NCBI RefSeq assembly: GCF_010686685.1
Contig: NZ_JAAGWD010000007.1
Location: 1-64,000 of the forward strand
DNA from: Pontibacter burrus
GTDB lineage: Bacteria; Bacteroidota; Bacteroidia; Cytophagales; Hymenobacteraceae
Direction of reading: 5' to 3'
Length of the DNA: 64,000 nt
Of this stretch, positions 54,269 through 63,423 are shown piece by piece. The notes under the pieces were generated by a model. That model ran no database searches, had not been told where the DNA came from, and worked only from the letters and a program-made list of their open reading frames with translations. Both the position numbers and the translations under genes were made by a program. Within the stretch, counting starts at the first letter, position 1. Every line of letters starts with the position of its first letter.

Positions 54269-56731
54269 TCACCCTCCTGTACGGTTAAGCTCTTCCAGGT
54301 TATTTCTGCGGCGCTCTTCCACATTCTGGCCTTTGCTGAACTTATACCGCAAAGTAAATGTGGCATTACGGGTTCTGAAGTACTGGTCAAAATCGCTTAC
54401 GCTGCCATCATCCAGCTTGGTACTCAGCACCAGGCTCTGGCTCTTAAAAATGTCGTTTACGTTAAGGCTTACGTCCAGCTTATCATTCAGGAAGCTCTTA
54501 CGAATTCCGCCACTCACCCACCAGCGCGGTTCAATAATGTACAGGGCATGCACCGTTTTGCTATAGTAGGTACCGTTCAGCTCCAATCTGTATTTGCGTG
54601 GTAAAGCTATCGTGTGGTTCGATTGCAGCATGTAATAGATCTGATCGTTGATCACCTGCCGCTTATCAACTATAACACTGTTCTCATTATAGGCCAGCAC
54701 AAAGGTATTGTTGGTGTCCCAGTTCTTCATGATTTTAAACGGGGCCAGCAAAGTCATGCTGATACTGCGCATATCGTTTACATTACCCACATAATAAACC
54801 GTGGTAGTATCTTCCGGTATAATTTGCACCAACTCGGCAATTACGTCCTGGTTGTGCTGGTAGCTCAGGCCTAAACTATAGGTTTTACGGAACAGCTGTG
54901 TAATGCCCACTGAATTGGTAAATTGTGGGCGCAGCTCGGGGTTACCCAGCCAATAAGTATACTGATCGCGGTAGGAAAAGAAAGGATTCAGGTGGCCATA
55001 GTTAGGGCGTTGTATGCGGCGGCTATAGTTATAGTTTACCTCATAGTTATCACTGATCTTGTGCTGCAGGAAAATACTCGGGAACAGGCTCAGGTAATTG
55101 TGCTTGTCTATATCTTCGGTTGTCACCAGCTCCCCTTCCGATACCGTTTGCTCGGCACGTAAGCCGGCCTGCAGTGTCAGGTTATCTTTCAGCTTGCCAT
55201 TCCAGTTAGCGTACGCTGCATAAATGGTTTCGTCATAAATAAAGTGATTGGTTCGTCTGGCATCTGGCACAGGCACCGGTCCATTGTTCAGGAAAAACCG
55301 GGAGTCGGCATCTGAAACAACTTTACTTGCTTTAAGCCCCAGTTCCAGTTTCTGGCTATTAGGCAATGGTTTCACAAAGTCCAGTTTGGCGGCATAAATA
55401 TCAAATCCGCTTGGGGTTTCTGTGTACCACAGGTCCTGCCGGCGTGGTGCACTTGCGCCAATAAAGGTTGTATAGTTATAGAAATTGGCGTGCCCCCTAT
55501 TAGTGATCCGCACATAGTCAAGGTCAAAGTTAAGCGCCGTACCCAGCGTGTCAAATTTGCCGGCGTAATGCAGGTTTCCGGTAACATTGCTGAAGCGGTT
55601 GGTGTTATAGTTGTCGGCTTCTACAAAAAGGTTATAGTTGCCGGGCGTATTACCAATATAGGTATCGGTCAGGAAGTCGGCATTCAGTTTATTTGTCACG
55701 AAATATCCCATAAAGCCAACACTGTGCTTCTCGTTCAAACTATAGTCTGAGCCCAGGCGAACAGCTGGTGGCCCCTGCACCACACCATTCGACTCGGCTG
55801 TCTGGTCAAAATAAGTGGTGGTACCTTCATCCTTAAAAACGCGCGTAAAGGTGGCTTCCCGGCCAAAAACCCTGCGAGCCATATCCAGGTTCAGGAACGA
55901 ATTCCAGTCACCGGATTTATAGTTGATGCTGCCCGTTGTACTATAGCCAAAATCAGTTCCGTTATAGTTTCCACCTGCTGATATGTTGCCATTCAGGCCA
56001 AAAAGCGTGTTCTTCTTCAGGTTGATGTTCAGGATGCCGGAAGTGCCTTCAGCATCGTAGCGGGCTGATGGGTTTGTGATAATCTCGATGTTTTTGATGT
56101 TCTCAGCAGACATAGACTCAAGCAGCGAGCGCAAATCACGGGACGACAAATAAGTAAGTTTGCCATCAATCATCACAGTAGCGCCGGACCTGCCGTTTAG
56201 CTGGATATTGCCCTCCTGGTCTACAAAAACGCCCGGCGAAGTTGCCAGCACATCAAATGCTGTTTTCCCCGTTGCCAGTGCTGTGCCTTCGATACTCACA
56301 ACCAGTTTATCGGCCTCCTGGGTTATAGTTGGGCGCAGGGTTTCCACGGTTACTTCTTTCAGTTGCGTGGTGGCAGGTGTAATACGGATGGTACCCAGCT
56401 CAAGTGCCGGCTTTTGTGCTGTAACCTGTAGTTGTTTAAGCGTTTTGGTCTTGTAGCCCACAAAGCTGATCACCAGTTGGTATGCACCTGGCTGCAGGTT
56501 TGCAAACTGAAATACTCCCTGCGCGTCGGTCATTTTTACGTCGGCTGTCTGACTGGTGCTTTGGTGCAGCAGGGCAACGGTTGCGAATTCAACAGGCTTG
56601 CGGGTAAGGGAATCGGTGAGTGTTCCGGATATTTTACCTGCAGCTGGCGGGTTACTTTGTGCCAATGCTATAACAGGTAAGCTTAGGCAAAGGCATAGAC
56701 ATGCCAGCAAAAGCAGTATACTTTTTTTCAT
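54269..56731 (-). CDS. TonB-dependent-receptor-like outer membrane protein (OMP_b-brl_3 type)
   Basis: From ATG 56731 the precursor has a signal peptide (MKKSILLLLACLCLCLSLPV, ending ALAQ), a carboxypeptidase-regulatory-like domain (GKISGTLTDSLTRKPVEFAT), a plug domain (AFDVLATSPGVFVDQEGNIQ, ILNINLKKN) and a long barrel. This is the single-gene type with a plug but no SusD partner. Its substrate is unknown; no regulator is adjacent. The earlier ATG at 56776 would spoil the signal peptide. Confidence 0.88.
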   Translation of the reverse strand: MKKSILLLLACLCLCLSLPVIALAQSNPPAAGKISGTLTDSLTRKPVEFATVALLHQSTSQTADVKMTDAQGVFQFANLQPGAYQLVISFVGYKTKTLKQLQVTAQKPALELGTIRITPATTQLKEVTVETLRPTITQEADKLVVSIEGTALATGKTAFDVLATSPGVFVDQEGNIQLNGRSGATVMIDGKLTYLSSRDLRSLLESMSAENIKNIEIITNPSARYDAEGTSGILNINLKKNTLFGLNGNISAGGNYNGTDFGYSTTGSINYKSGDWNSFLNLDMARRVFGREATFTRVFKDEGTTTYFDQTAESNGVVQGPPAVRLGSDYSLNEKHSVGFMGYFVTNKLNADFLTDTYIGNTPGNYNLFVEADNYNTNRFSNVTGNLHYAGKFDTLGTALNFDLDYVRITNRGHANFYNYTTFIGASAPRRQDLWYTETPSGFDIYAAKLDFVKPLPNSQKLELGLKASKVVSDADSRFFLNNGPVPVPDARRTNHFIYDETIYAAYANWNGKLKDNLTLQAGLRAEQTVSEGELVTTEDIDKHNYLSLFPSIFLQHKISDNYEVNYNYSRRIQRPNYGHLNPFFSYRDQYTYWLGNPELRPQFTNSVGITQLFRKTYSLGLSYQHNQDVIAELVQIIPEDTTTVYYVGNVNDMRSISMTLLAPFKIMKNWDTNNTFVLAYNENSVIVDKRQVINDQIYYMLQSNHTIALPRKYRLELNGTYYSKTVHALYIIEPRWWVSGGIRKSFLNDKLDVSLNVNDIFKSQSLVLSTKLDDGSVSDFDQYFRTRNATFTLRYKFSKGQNVEERRRNNLEELNRTGG

Positions 56732-56858
56732 AGTGAAAGCTCTAAAGTGTTTTGACAGGTGTTGCTCTAAAGACAAGTGCTTTTATAAACGGTTGCACCA
56801 GTTGAGAAAAAAATATGCAGGCTAACTATAACAGAGTAAACTATAGTTCCTTCAAAAT

Positions 56859-56891
56859 AAAACCGCCTGCTCTATGAGAGCAGGCGGTTTT
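56859..56891. terminator. Terminator between the 54269 and 56950 genes
   Basis: AAAACCGCCTGCTCT pairs with its complement around a 3-base loop and is followed by T residues. It probably ends the DUF4249 transcript on the minus strand. Confidence 0.85.
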
Positions 56892-56949
56892 ATTATAATT
56901 CATTAATATACTGGGGTTAAGAACGAATTCTATAGTTTACAACTATAAC

Positions 56950-57984
56950 TTACCAGTTTAGTGGCGGCCGTGTAGTAGCACCAGGCATCATACGGCAATC
57001 ATCAGGAAATCTGAAGAATGGGAAATTATGGTTTATATCGCGGCGTAAAATGGTAACCTTTTTCTCACTTACCCCTGATACATCAAAAAAGCCAATCACC
57101 TGTTCATTAGCGTCAGAAGCATTTTTCATATTCCCCTTTACCTCAGCAGGTGGTGGGTCGAATACAGTACCAGTACTGTTCTTCTGCTGCTCCAGTATCC
57201 GGAAGTAGTTAAAAGCATCTGCAGAAATAGCGTGCTGGTAAACAGTAAGTTTGTTTTTTACACCCAGGTATTTCTCAAAGGGCAAGAATAACACTTCCTT
57301 ATTCCGCACTTTTTGTCCGTTAGTCAGGCGGTCATCGGCAACCTTTAAGAGCTCCAGCTTTTCGCTTAAAAAACACTGCACACAACATTCCTTCGGATCA
57401 GGGTACCCGGTCATCGGATTTATAAAATCCCAGGGCTGTGTATTTATTTCATATTCAGTTTCAAACGACCAGCGCATATAGTCCTTCCTGTCTCCGGGAT
57501 CCTTGTAATCCACCAGCACCTGGTAGCCAGGTAGTAGCTGTTTTTCACGATCTCCCTGAAAAGCAAAGGTCTGTTCATCTACCTCAAAATGGACCGAGTC
57601 GATCGGAAGTGCCTTGAGCAACATGACAGGTTCGGATATATATTGTTTTCCGCCAACATGTATGTTGAGCGTGTAGGTATGGCCAGGTATACCATAGGCT
57701 TGTTCGGAACCGTACCCCTGACAATAGTAGCCGGCTTTGTCATATTTAAAAGGATAGTACTCTCCTTCGTCGCTGGTAATAAAAACAAGAGCTTTTTCCT
57801 CAAAAGAATTGTATGGCACAGAGTGCGGCTGTGAGTAGCTCAATCGAACATAGTTTAGCTTCGACAGATTGGTAAAGTAGGCTTCTACTACCAGGTGTTT
57901 ACGTTGGGTATCCAGATCAACATCTACCGGATCAATGCATCCCATCAGGAACACAAGTGCTATTGATAAAAACCGTTTCAGCAT
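56950..57984 (-). CDS. DUF4249 lipoprotein, partner of a TonB receptor
   Basis: The 344-residue lipoprotein (lipobox LMGC, C16) has the DUF4249 start (LVVEAYFTN) and an early beta-rich region, then a pair CCVQC in the middle and a C-terminal GFFDVSGVSEKKVTI. DUF4249 genes almost always follow a TonB receptor gene, as here (6 bp gap), and probably form its surface lid, like SusD. The ligand is unknown. Confidence 0.88.
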   Translation of the reverse strand: MLKRFLSIALVFLMGCIDPVDVDLDTQRKHLVVEAYFTNLSKLNYVRLSYSQPHSVPYNSFEEKALVFITSDEGEYYPFKYDKAGYYCQGYGSEQAYGIPGHTYTLNIHVGGKQYISEPVMLLKALPIDSVHFEVDEQTFAFQGDREKQLLPGYQVLVDYKDPGDRKDYMRWSFETEYEINTQPWDFINPMTGYPDPKECCVQCFLSEKLELLKVADDRLTNGQKVRNKEVLFLPFEKYLGVKNKLTVYQHAISADAFNYFRILEQQKNSTGTVFDPPPAEVKGNMKNASDANEQVIGFFDVSGVSEKKVTILRRDINHNFPFFRFPDDCRMMPGATTRPPLNW

Positions 57985-57990
57985 ATCGGT

Positions 57991-60339
57991 TTAGAATTTA
58001 ACATTAACGTTTACAGAAGGGATTGGCGCACCAATAATGGAGAGTTTATAGGCACTTGGTGGTTCGCCATAGTGGTGCTGGTAAAGCATTGAATAAGCAT
58101 TTTTGCGACCATACAGGTTGTATATAGAAATACCGCCACTATATTCTACTTTACCTTTTTTTATCGGCTCCCGGTTTAGCGATACATCCAGGCGATGATA
58201 ATCAGGCATACGCTCCTGATTTCGGCCGGAATAGTTTGCATAAATCTGCCCCTGATACCAATACCAGGAGTCAGCGAGCGTAACCGGGCGGCCGGTAGTA
58301 TAATTAAAATTGGCAGAGAACTTCCAGTTTGGCCACAGATGGTAATCCGTAAATATGTTCAGGTTAACCGGCTTGTCGTAGTTGGAAGGATAAGGATCTC
58401 CATCGTTTATAGTTTCCGCCTCTGTAGCACCTTTTATCTGGCGCATTGAGCGGGAGTAAGTTAAGCTAACCCAACCTCTTAAGCGGCCCAGATTCTTTTT
58501 TATCATCCACTCCGAGCCATACGCATACCCATCTCCAAACAGCAGGTCTGATTCCAGGGATGGGTTCAGCAGCAATGTGGCGCCATCTTTATAGTCTACC
58601 TGGTTGTAGAGTTTTTTATAGTATACTTCCCAGTTATACTCATACATGCTCTCCGGGTCTGCCTTAAAATATCCTATTGAAAGCTGATCGGCAATCTGAG
58701 GTTCTATATGCTGGTTCGACAATTTCCAGACATCTACAGGAGTTATGGCAGCTGTGTTGGAAATAAGCTGGATGTACTGGCGGGTGCGGCTATATCCGAT
58801 CTTTATTGATGATGAAGGTGTAAGGCTGTATTTTACAGATGCGCGAGGCTCTAAGCCCTGGTATGATTTAACTATATTTCCTGAGCCAAAATACAGAGTG
58901 TCAATAATGGCCTGTTCACTGCGAGGCTCACCTTCGGCATACACATAAGTGGTAGCAGGGCCAAGTTTGGAAAAGTGTGAAAACCGTAGCCCCACCGAGA
59001 GAGACAACTTCTCGTTTAGTGTTATTTCATCATTAATGTATACAATCTGCTCGTACCCCTTTTCCTGCTGGAGAGTACGCGAATTCAGGCTCGAGGTGCC
59101 TGAAGGAACCAGGTCGCCGGGATCGATCACATACAAAGAGGACTCCCCTCCAAAGTCGATCTGGTGGCCGGCCATACCAAAATAGCCAAAGCTGATCTTT
59201 GCCTGGGTAAGGTCAACCCCAGAGTTCAGTTCAAACTCCTCACCGGTCGATAACCCTTCTACCTTATTTTTGTAAATGCTTTTAATCAGGGTTACATCGC
59301 CGGTAAAATTATTGCTGAACAGGTGGCTCCACTTCAGGCTGCCCAGCGTGTTGCTCCATTGGTAAGTAGTATCGTTCGGGAATTTAAAACCATCGTTACT
59401 ATAGTATCCCGAAAAACTTAAACTGTTGTTCTCATTCGGTTTATAGCGTAGCTTCAGGTTCCCATCATAAAAATGGCCTGAGCTGTTCTGTATATTTCTG
59501 CTCGGAAACAGCTTCATAATATAGTTCGGATAAGCTCCGCGAACTGCAGCAAGCATGGTTACTTTCTCAGATAAAGGTCCATCCATACTGAACTTTCCTG
59601 TTATAGGTGAAGCCCCAATCTCGTATTGCATTTTGTCCGGGTTACCGTCGCGCAGGCTCACATCCAGAATAGAAGAAATCCGGCTGCCGTAGCGTGCCGA
59701 TATACCACTGCGGTGCAACACAAAACTTTTCAGGATATCAGGATTATACACTGAGAAGAATCCGAAAAGGTGGTTGGCATTAAACAACGGCGCATCGTCC
59801 ATCAGCACCAGGTTTTGGTCGGCGCTACCGCCACGCACAAAAAAGCCGGACGTTCCTTCGCCTGCACTTACCACACCGGGCAACGAGGTAACCGTTCTGA
59901 GCACATCGGCTTCGCCAAGCAGTTTTGGCATACGCGTCATCAGCTTCTGGTCTATAAAAGTGCTGCCCATGTGGGTAGAGTTCTGGTCAGTTACCTGCCG
60001 GGCAGTTACTTCTACCACCTTCAGGTCAAAATTGCGGTTTATCAGCGTAAACTCTACCTCCTTGTCGGCATTTAGAGTTACACTTTCACGGAAAGGCGCC
60101 ATCCCGATGTATTGACAAGTTACTTCATGGGTACCTGCCGGCAGGCTAACCATAAACTTGCCCTGCTTATCTGAAAGGACAGTCTTACCGTTACTGAAAA
60201 CCAAAAAAGCGCCCTCCAGTCTTTCGCCCCAGGCACCTTTAACAGTCCCTGACAATCGATACTGCCGTTCGCTGGCCTGCTGGGCTAGTACCTGCTGTGA
60301 TACGAAAAACAAAAGCACCAGAAACAATCGTTGGAGCAT
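57991..60339 (-). CDS. TonB-dependent receptor with carboxypeptidase-like domain
   Basis: The 782-residue precursor has a signal peptide (ending QQVLAQ), a regulatory-like domain (LSGTVKGAWGERLEGAFLVF), a plug (DVLRTVTSLPGVVSAGEGTS, FFVRGGSADQNLVLMDDAPL) and a barrel (SIKIGYSRTRQYIQL) ending VNVNVKF. It takes up a nutrient across the outer membrane with DUF4249. The 4.6 kb around this pair lacks the AACTATAG motif, but that could be chance. Confidence 0.92.
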   Translation of the reverse strand: MLQRLFLVLLFFVSQQVLAQQASERQYRLSGTVKGAWGERLEGAFLVFSNGKTVLSDKQGKFMVSLPAGTHEVTCQYIGMAPFRESVTLNADKEVEFTLINRNFDLKVVEVTARQVTDQNSTHMGSTFIDQKLMTRMPKLLGEADVLRTVTSLPGVVSAGEGTSGFFVRGGSADQNLVLMDDAPLFNANHLFGFFSVYNPDILKSFVLHRSGISARYGSRISSILDVSLRDGNPDKMQYEIGASPITGKFSMDGPLSEKVTMLAAVRGAYPNYIMKLFPSRNIQNSSGHFYDGNLKLRYKPNENNSLSFSGYYSNDGFKFPNDTTYQWSNTLGSLKWSHLFSNNFTGDVTLIKSIYKNKVEGLSTGEEFELNSGVDLTQAKISFGYFGMAGHQIDFGGESSLYVIDPGDLVPSGTSSLNSRTLQQEKGYEQIVYINDEITLNEKLSLSVGLRFSHFSKLGPATTYVYAEGEPRSEQAIIDTLYFGSGNIVKSYQGLEPRASVKYSLTPSSSIKIGYSRTRQYIQLISNTAAITPVDVWKLSNQHIEPQIADQLSIGYFKADPESMYEYNWEVYYKKLYNQVDYKDGATLLLNPSLESDLLFGDGYAYGSEWMIKKNLGRLRGWVSLTYSRSMRQIKGATEAETINDGDPYPSNYDKPVNLNIFTDYHLWPNWKFSANFNYTTGRPVTLADSWYWYQGQIYANYSGRNQERMPDYHRLDVSLNREPIKKGKVEYSGGISIYNLYGRKNAYSMLYQHHYGEPPSAYKLSIIGAPIPSVNVNVKF

Positions 60340-60494
60340 ATAAGCGGGAGTTTAGAATTGAAAGACCAGGCAAATACAAGTTTAAACAATAAAAATACAG
60401 ATTTATATAGAATATAAACTATATGCATTACGGAATTTATACACAAAAGCTGACGGAGCGGATTATTAACTCACAAAAAATGCATGTTTGAGCC

Positions 60495-61517
60495 TCAAGT
60501 TGTTAGCACCACTTTGCCAATCGTTTTACCCTGCTGGAAAAGCCGGATAGCCTGGTGCATAGCTGAGAACGGGAAAACCTGCCCAATGTACTGCGGCGTC
60601 AGGTTAAGGTCCTGTAGTTCGCCCAGCAGGCGGTGCATCAAGTCTGTTTGTTCGTACAGGTAAATAAGGTTAAAGCCCATCAGGGATTTATTTTCGGTAG
60701 GCAGGCGTAAAGGGTCTATTTTAGGCCGGCGCAGGAAACGCCAGATAAGCCTGGGGTAGTTTGGTTTGGCAGTATGCGTGGTAAAGCTGGCATTTCCGTA
60801 CACCACCATGCGGCCCATGGGTGCAAGCAGGTCCCAGCCTTGTTTCAGGATATCCCCGCCAATGCATTCCATTATCAGGTTCAGCGGCCTTCCCTGTAAG
60901 GCATTCTGCAGTTGTCTGGTAAAGTTATCATCCCGCACAATCACTTCATCATAGCCTTCCGAGTTTAACAGGAAATCAGCTTTACCCGGATTACCAACCG
61001 TACCAATTGTATGGGCACCAAATGCTTTACAGATGCGGTTAGCCAGAATACCAACTCCACCTGCCGCACTATGTATAAGCACTGTTTGGCCTGGCTGCAG
61101 ATCGCCCAGCTGCCTGAGCGCATAGTAAGCCGTAAGCCCCTGAACCAGGTAGCCTGCTCCCTCTTCAAAACTCCAGGTATCGGGTAATTTTATTACATAG
61201 CGCTGGTCGATGCAGATGTGCGATACATACCCTCCAAATCTGGTAACCCCCATTACCTTATCGCCTACCTGCCATGCCGTTACCTGCTCCCCTACTGCTA
61301 TAATTTCGCCTGAGAACTCCAGGCCGGGTATAAAAGAACCACTTGGTGTTGCACTATAGAGCCCCTGCATCGCAAAAATATCTGCAAAGTTTAGTCCGAC
61401 CGCTTTTACCTGCACGCATACTTCCTCAGACGCGGGTGGCGACAGCGTTTCGGTCTGTAGCTTTAAGTAGTTAATGGAACCGGCACGCGGCATACGGTAC
61501 ACCTGGCGTTGAAGCAT
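60495..61517 (-). CDS. Quinone oxidoreductase-like MDR (VAT-1/zeta-crystallin type)
   Basis: The 340-residue medium-chain reductase has LNFADIFAMQGLYS and PGLEFSGEI at the start, and the NADPH loop SAAGGVGILANRICKAFGA. Zinc ligands are absent, as in the quinone-oxidoreductase group. It probably reduces quinones or enones with NADPH. It stands alone. Confidence 0.9.
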   Translation of the reverse strand: MLQRQVYRMPRAGSINYLKLQTETLSPPASEEVCVQVKAVGLNFADIFAMQGLYSATPSGSFIPGLEFSGEIIAVGEQVTAWQVGDKVMGVTRFGGYVSHICIDQRYVIKLPDTWSFEEGAGYLVQGLTAYYALRQLGDLQPGQTVLIHSAAGGVGILANRICKAFGAHTIGTVGNPGKADFLLNSEGYDEVIVRDDNFTRQLQNALQGRPLNLIMECIGGDILKQGWDLLAPMGRMVVYGNASFTTHTAKPNYPRLIWRFLRRPKIDPLRLPTENKSLMGFNLIYLYEQTDLMHRLLGELQDLNLTPQYIGQVFPFSAMHQAIRLFQQGKTIGKVVLTT

Positions 61518-61718
61518 AAGCTATAGTTCTTATCTGTTAAGGAACACTAATCCGCTATTGCACCAGGCACTACACAACTATAGACGGGGTTCTCCTTGCC
61601 AAAACGGCAAATAGCAGAAAATAAAGATAGCGTTATTGTTAATTTCTGCAACTACTTTTCTACATCCTGTTCTATAGTTAGCTGAAAATTACTAACTGCC
61701 TACGCTGCCTTAAACTAC

Positions 61719-61759
61719 AAAACGCAGCACCACCCGAAGTTCAGGCAGTGCTGCGTTTT
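61719..61759 (-). terminator. Terminator after the dioxygenase gene
   Basis: AAAACGCAGCAC pairs with GTGCTGCGTTTT. It lies 37 bp past the stop on the minus strand. A full AACTATAGTT begins two bases beyond it, at 61761. Confidence 0.85.
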
Positions 61760-61795
61760 AAACTATAGTTTCAACGAAACCGAAAAGCGGAATTG

Positions 61796-62677
61796 TTAGC
61801 CTATTCGTACAGAGGTCATCGTAAGCGAGCCACCTACAGCTTTATCGTTAAAGAAGGCAACATCGTCTTTGTCGGTTTTAAGACCCAGGGTATACATCAG
61901 CGGCCAGTAATGTTCCGGGGTTGGAATGGCCAGCATCGCTTCTTTGCCAAGCTTCTCGTACTTTATCAGTTTATCGTGGTGACCGTTGCGGATCAGGTCT
62001 TTAAAAGTGTTGTTGATCTGAATCGCCCAATCATAACCATACTCGTTGTCATTGAGTTTATCCCAGGCTACCATGCGCAGGTTGTGTACCAAGTTGCCAC
62101 TGCCCATGATCAGCACGCCTTTTTTGCGGAGCTGCATCAGTTGCTTAGACAAGTCGTAATGATACTGCGGACCTTTGGTATAGTCTATACTTAACTGTAA
62201 AACCGGAATATTGGCTTTCGGGTACATATGGCGTATCACCGTCCAGGCACCGTGATCCAGGCCCCAGTCGTGGTCCATTTCTACATTGGTTGATGTAATA
62301 ATAGATGCCGTTTCCTTTGCCAGTTCCGGGCTTCCGGGTGCATTGTATTGTACATCAAACAAGGCCTGCGGAAATCCACCGAAATCGTGAATGGTCTTCG
62401 GAAAATCCATGGCTGTGATGCGGGTGCCCCTGCTCAGCCAGTGCGCCGAAACAACCAGCACTGCTTTTGGTGTTGGTATTTCTTGGGCAAGTTTGCTCCA
62501 GTACTGACTGAATTCATTGTCCTCGATGCCGTTCATGGGCGAGCCGTGGCCCATAAACAATACCGGCATCAGCTGATCCTGCTCATTGAGGTTATCTGTA
62601 AATCTGTTAAATGCTGATAAAGTGGTCATGCCTGCTACTCCTGCTACTAATGTCTTAATGAACTGTTTGCGTTTCAT
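61796..62677 (-). CDS. ygiD: 4,5-DOPA dioxygenase extradiol (YgiD/DODA type)
   Basis: The 293-residue protein has the class III extradiol dioxygenase motifs: LFMGHGSPMNGIEDN, VLVVSAHWLSRGT, DWGLDHGAWTVI and IMGSGNLVHNLR, giving the conserved His ligands. E. coli YgiD cleaves DOPA. Unlike YgiD it starts with MKRKQFIKTLVAGVAGMTT, which looks like a Tat or Sec signal or an anchor, so the enzyme may be exported. A -7 box lies at 62741-62748. Confidence 0.9.
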   Translation of the reverse strand: MKRKQFIKTLVAGVAGMTTLSAFNRFTDNLNEQDQLMPVLFMGHGSPMNGIEDNEFSQYWSKLAQEIPTPKAVLVVSAHWLSRGTRITAMDFPKTIHDFGGFPQALFDVQYNAPGSPELAKETASIITSTNVEMDHDWGLDHGAWTVIRHMYPKANIPVLQLSIDYTKGPQYHYDLSKQLMQLRKKGVLIMGSGNLVHNLRMVAWDKLNDNEYGYDWAIQINNTFKDLIRNGHHDKLIKYEKLGKEAMLAIPTPEHYWPLMYTLGLKTDKDDVAFFNDKAVGGSLTMTSVRIG

Positions 62678-62740
62678 ATCTGCAGTTCTGTTTTTAAAAT
62701 CGATGTAAATATATGGCAGTTGTTCTGCACTTTACATTTA

Positions 62741-62748
62741 CAAAGGTA
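62741..62748 (-). promoter_or_regulatory. Candidate -7 box for the dioxygenase gene
   Basis: On the minus strand this reads TACCTTTG, about 63 bp before the ATG at 62677. The same octamer occurs before the TetR and Ig-lipoprotein genes. Confidence 0.45.
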
Positions 62749-62872
62749 GGCCAACCCAAACTGCTTTTCATTGACATATGTTAAGAAAGCACGAGCAACT
62801 AATATGGCAGATATCAGCCAAACTCTTTCGGAAACTATAGACATAACTATAGTTAAGCCTTTTCGCGGACGG

Positions 62873-63406
62873 CTATAGTTTATACTTTTGTTTTATCAGC
62901 TCTACCAACGCTTTTTCTTTGGCTGCATCTGGTTGGTTGGCTGCAAAGTATTTCCATACACCATCAATGTAGATGAGAAGCAATTCGGCTTCGAGTTCAG
63001 GCTGGCTATAGTTAAGATCTTCGAAACATTCGGTTAGGCGCAGCAGGCAAGGACGCATAAAATTCTCGTGATACCTCGATGAGATCGGATTCAGGGGCAT
63101 GATCTTGTACTGCATCCGCCAGAAATCAGGATTGGAGCGCGTCAGGATGATGGGCAACTCTATCATGCTGGCAATGTATTCTTTTGAAGACAGCCCCGCC
63201 AGTCGCACCGTAGTTTCGCGAACTATAGCCTGGTAGGCTTTCTTCATGATCTCCTCCAGCAACTGGTCTTTTGTACCGAAATGTTTAAAGATCAGCGCCT
63301 CCGAGGTTTCGGCTTCTGTTGCAATGGACTTAGTGGGTGTTGCCCTTACGCCGTTCTCAGTAAACAGCCTGAGGGCAGCATCCAGTATGTCCTGTTTCTT
63401 ACTCAT
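62873..63406 (-). CDS. TetR-family regulator next to a thiolase gene
   Basis: The 177-residue protein has a clear N-terminal helix-turn-helix (RATPTKSIATEAETSEALIF, KHFGTKDQL) and a typical short TetR C-terminus. It lies 17 bp after the thiolase gene on the same strand, so the two are probably co-transcribed. From that context it may control phenylacetate or beta-ketoadipate breakdown (inference). Its stop codon overlaps a CTATAGTT motif. Confidence 0.9.
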   Translation of the reverse strand: MSKKQDILDAALRLFTENGVRATPTKSIATEAETSEALIFKHFGTKDQLLEEIMKKAYQAIVRETTVRLAGLSSKEYIASMIELPIILTRSNPDFWRMQYKIMPLNPISSRYHENFMRPCLLRLTECFEDLNYSQPELEAELLLIYIDGVWKYFAANQPDAAKEKALVELIKQKYKL

Positions 63407-63423
63407 TTATAGTTTAACTGTGA

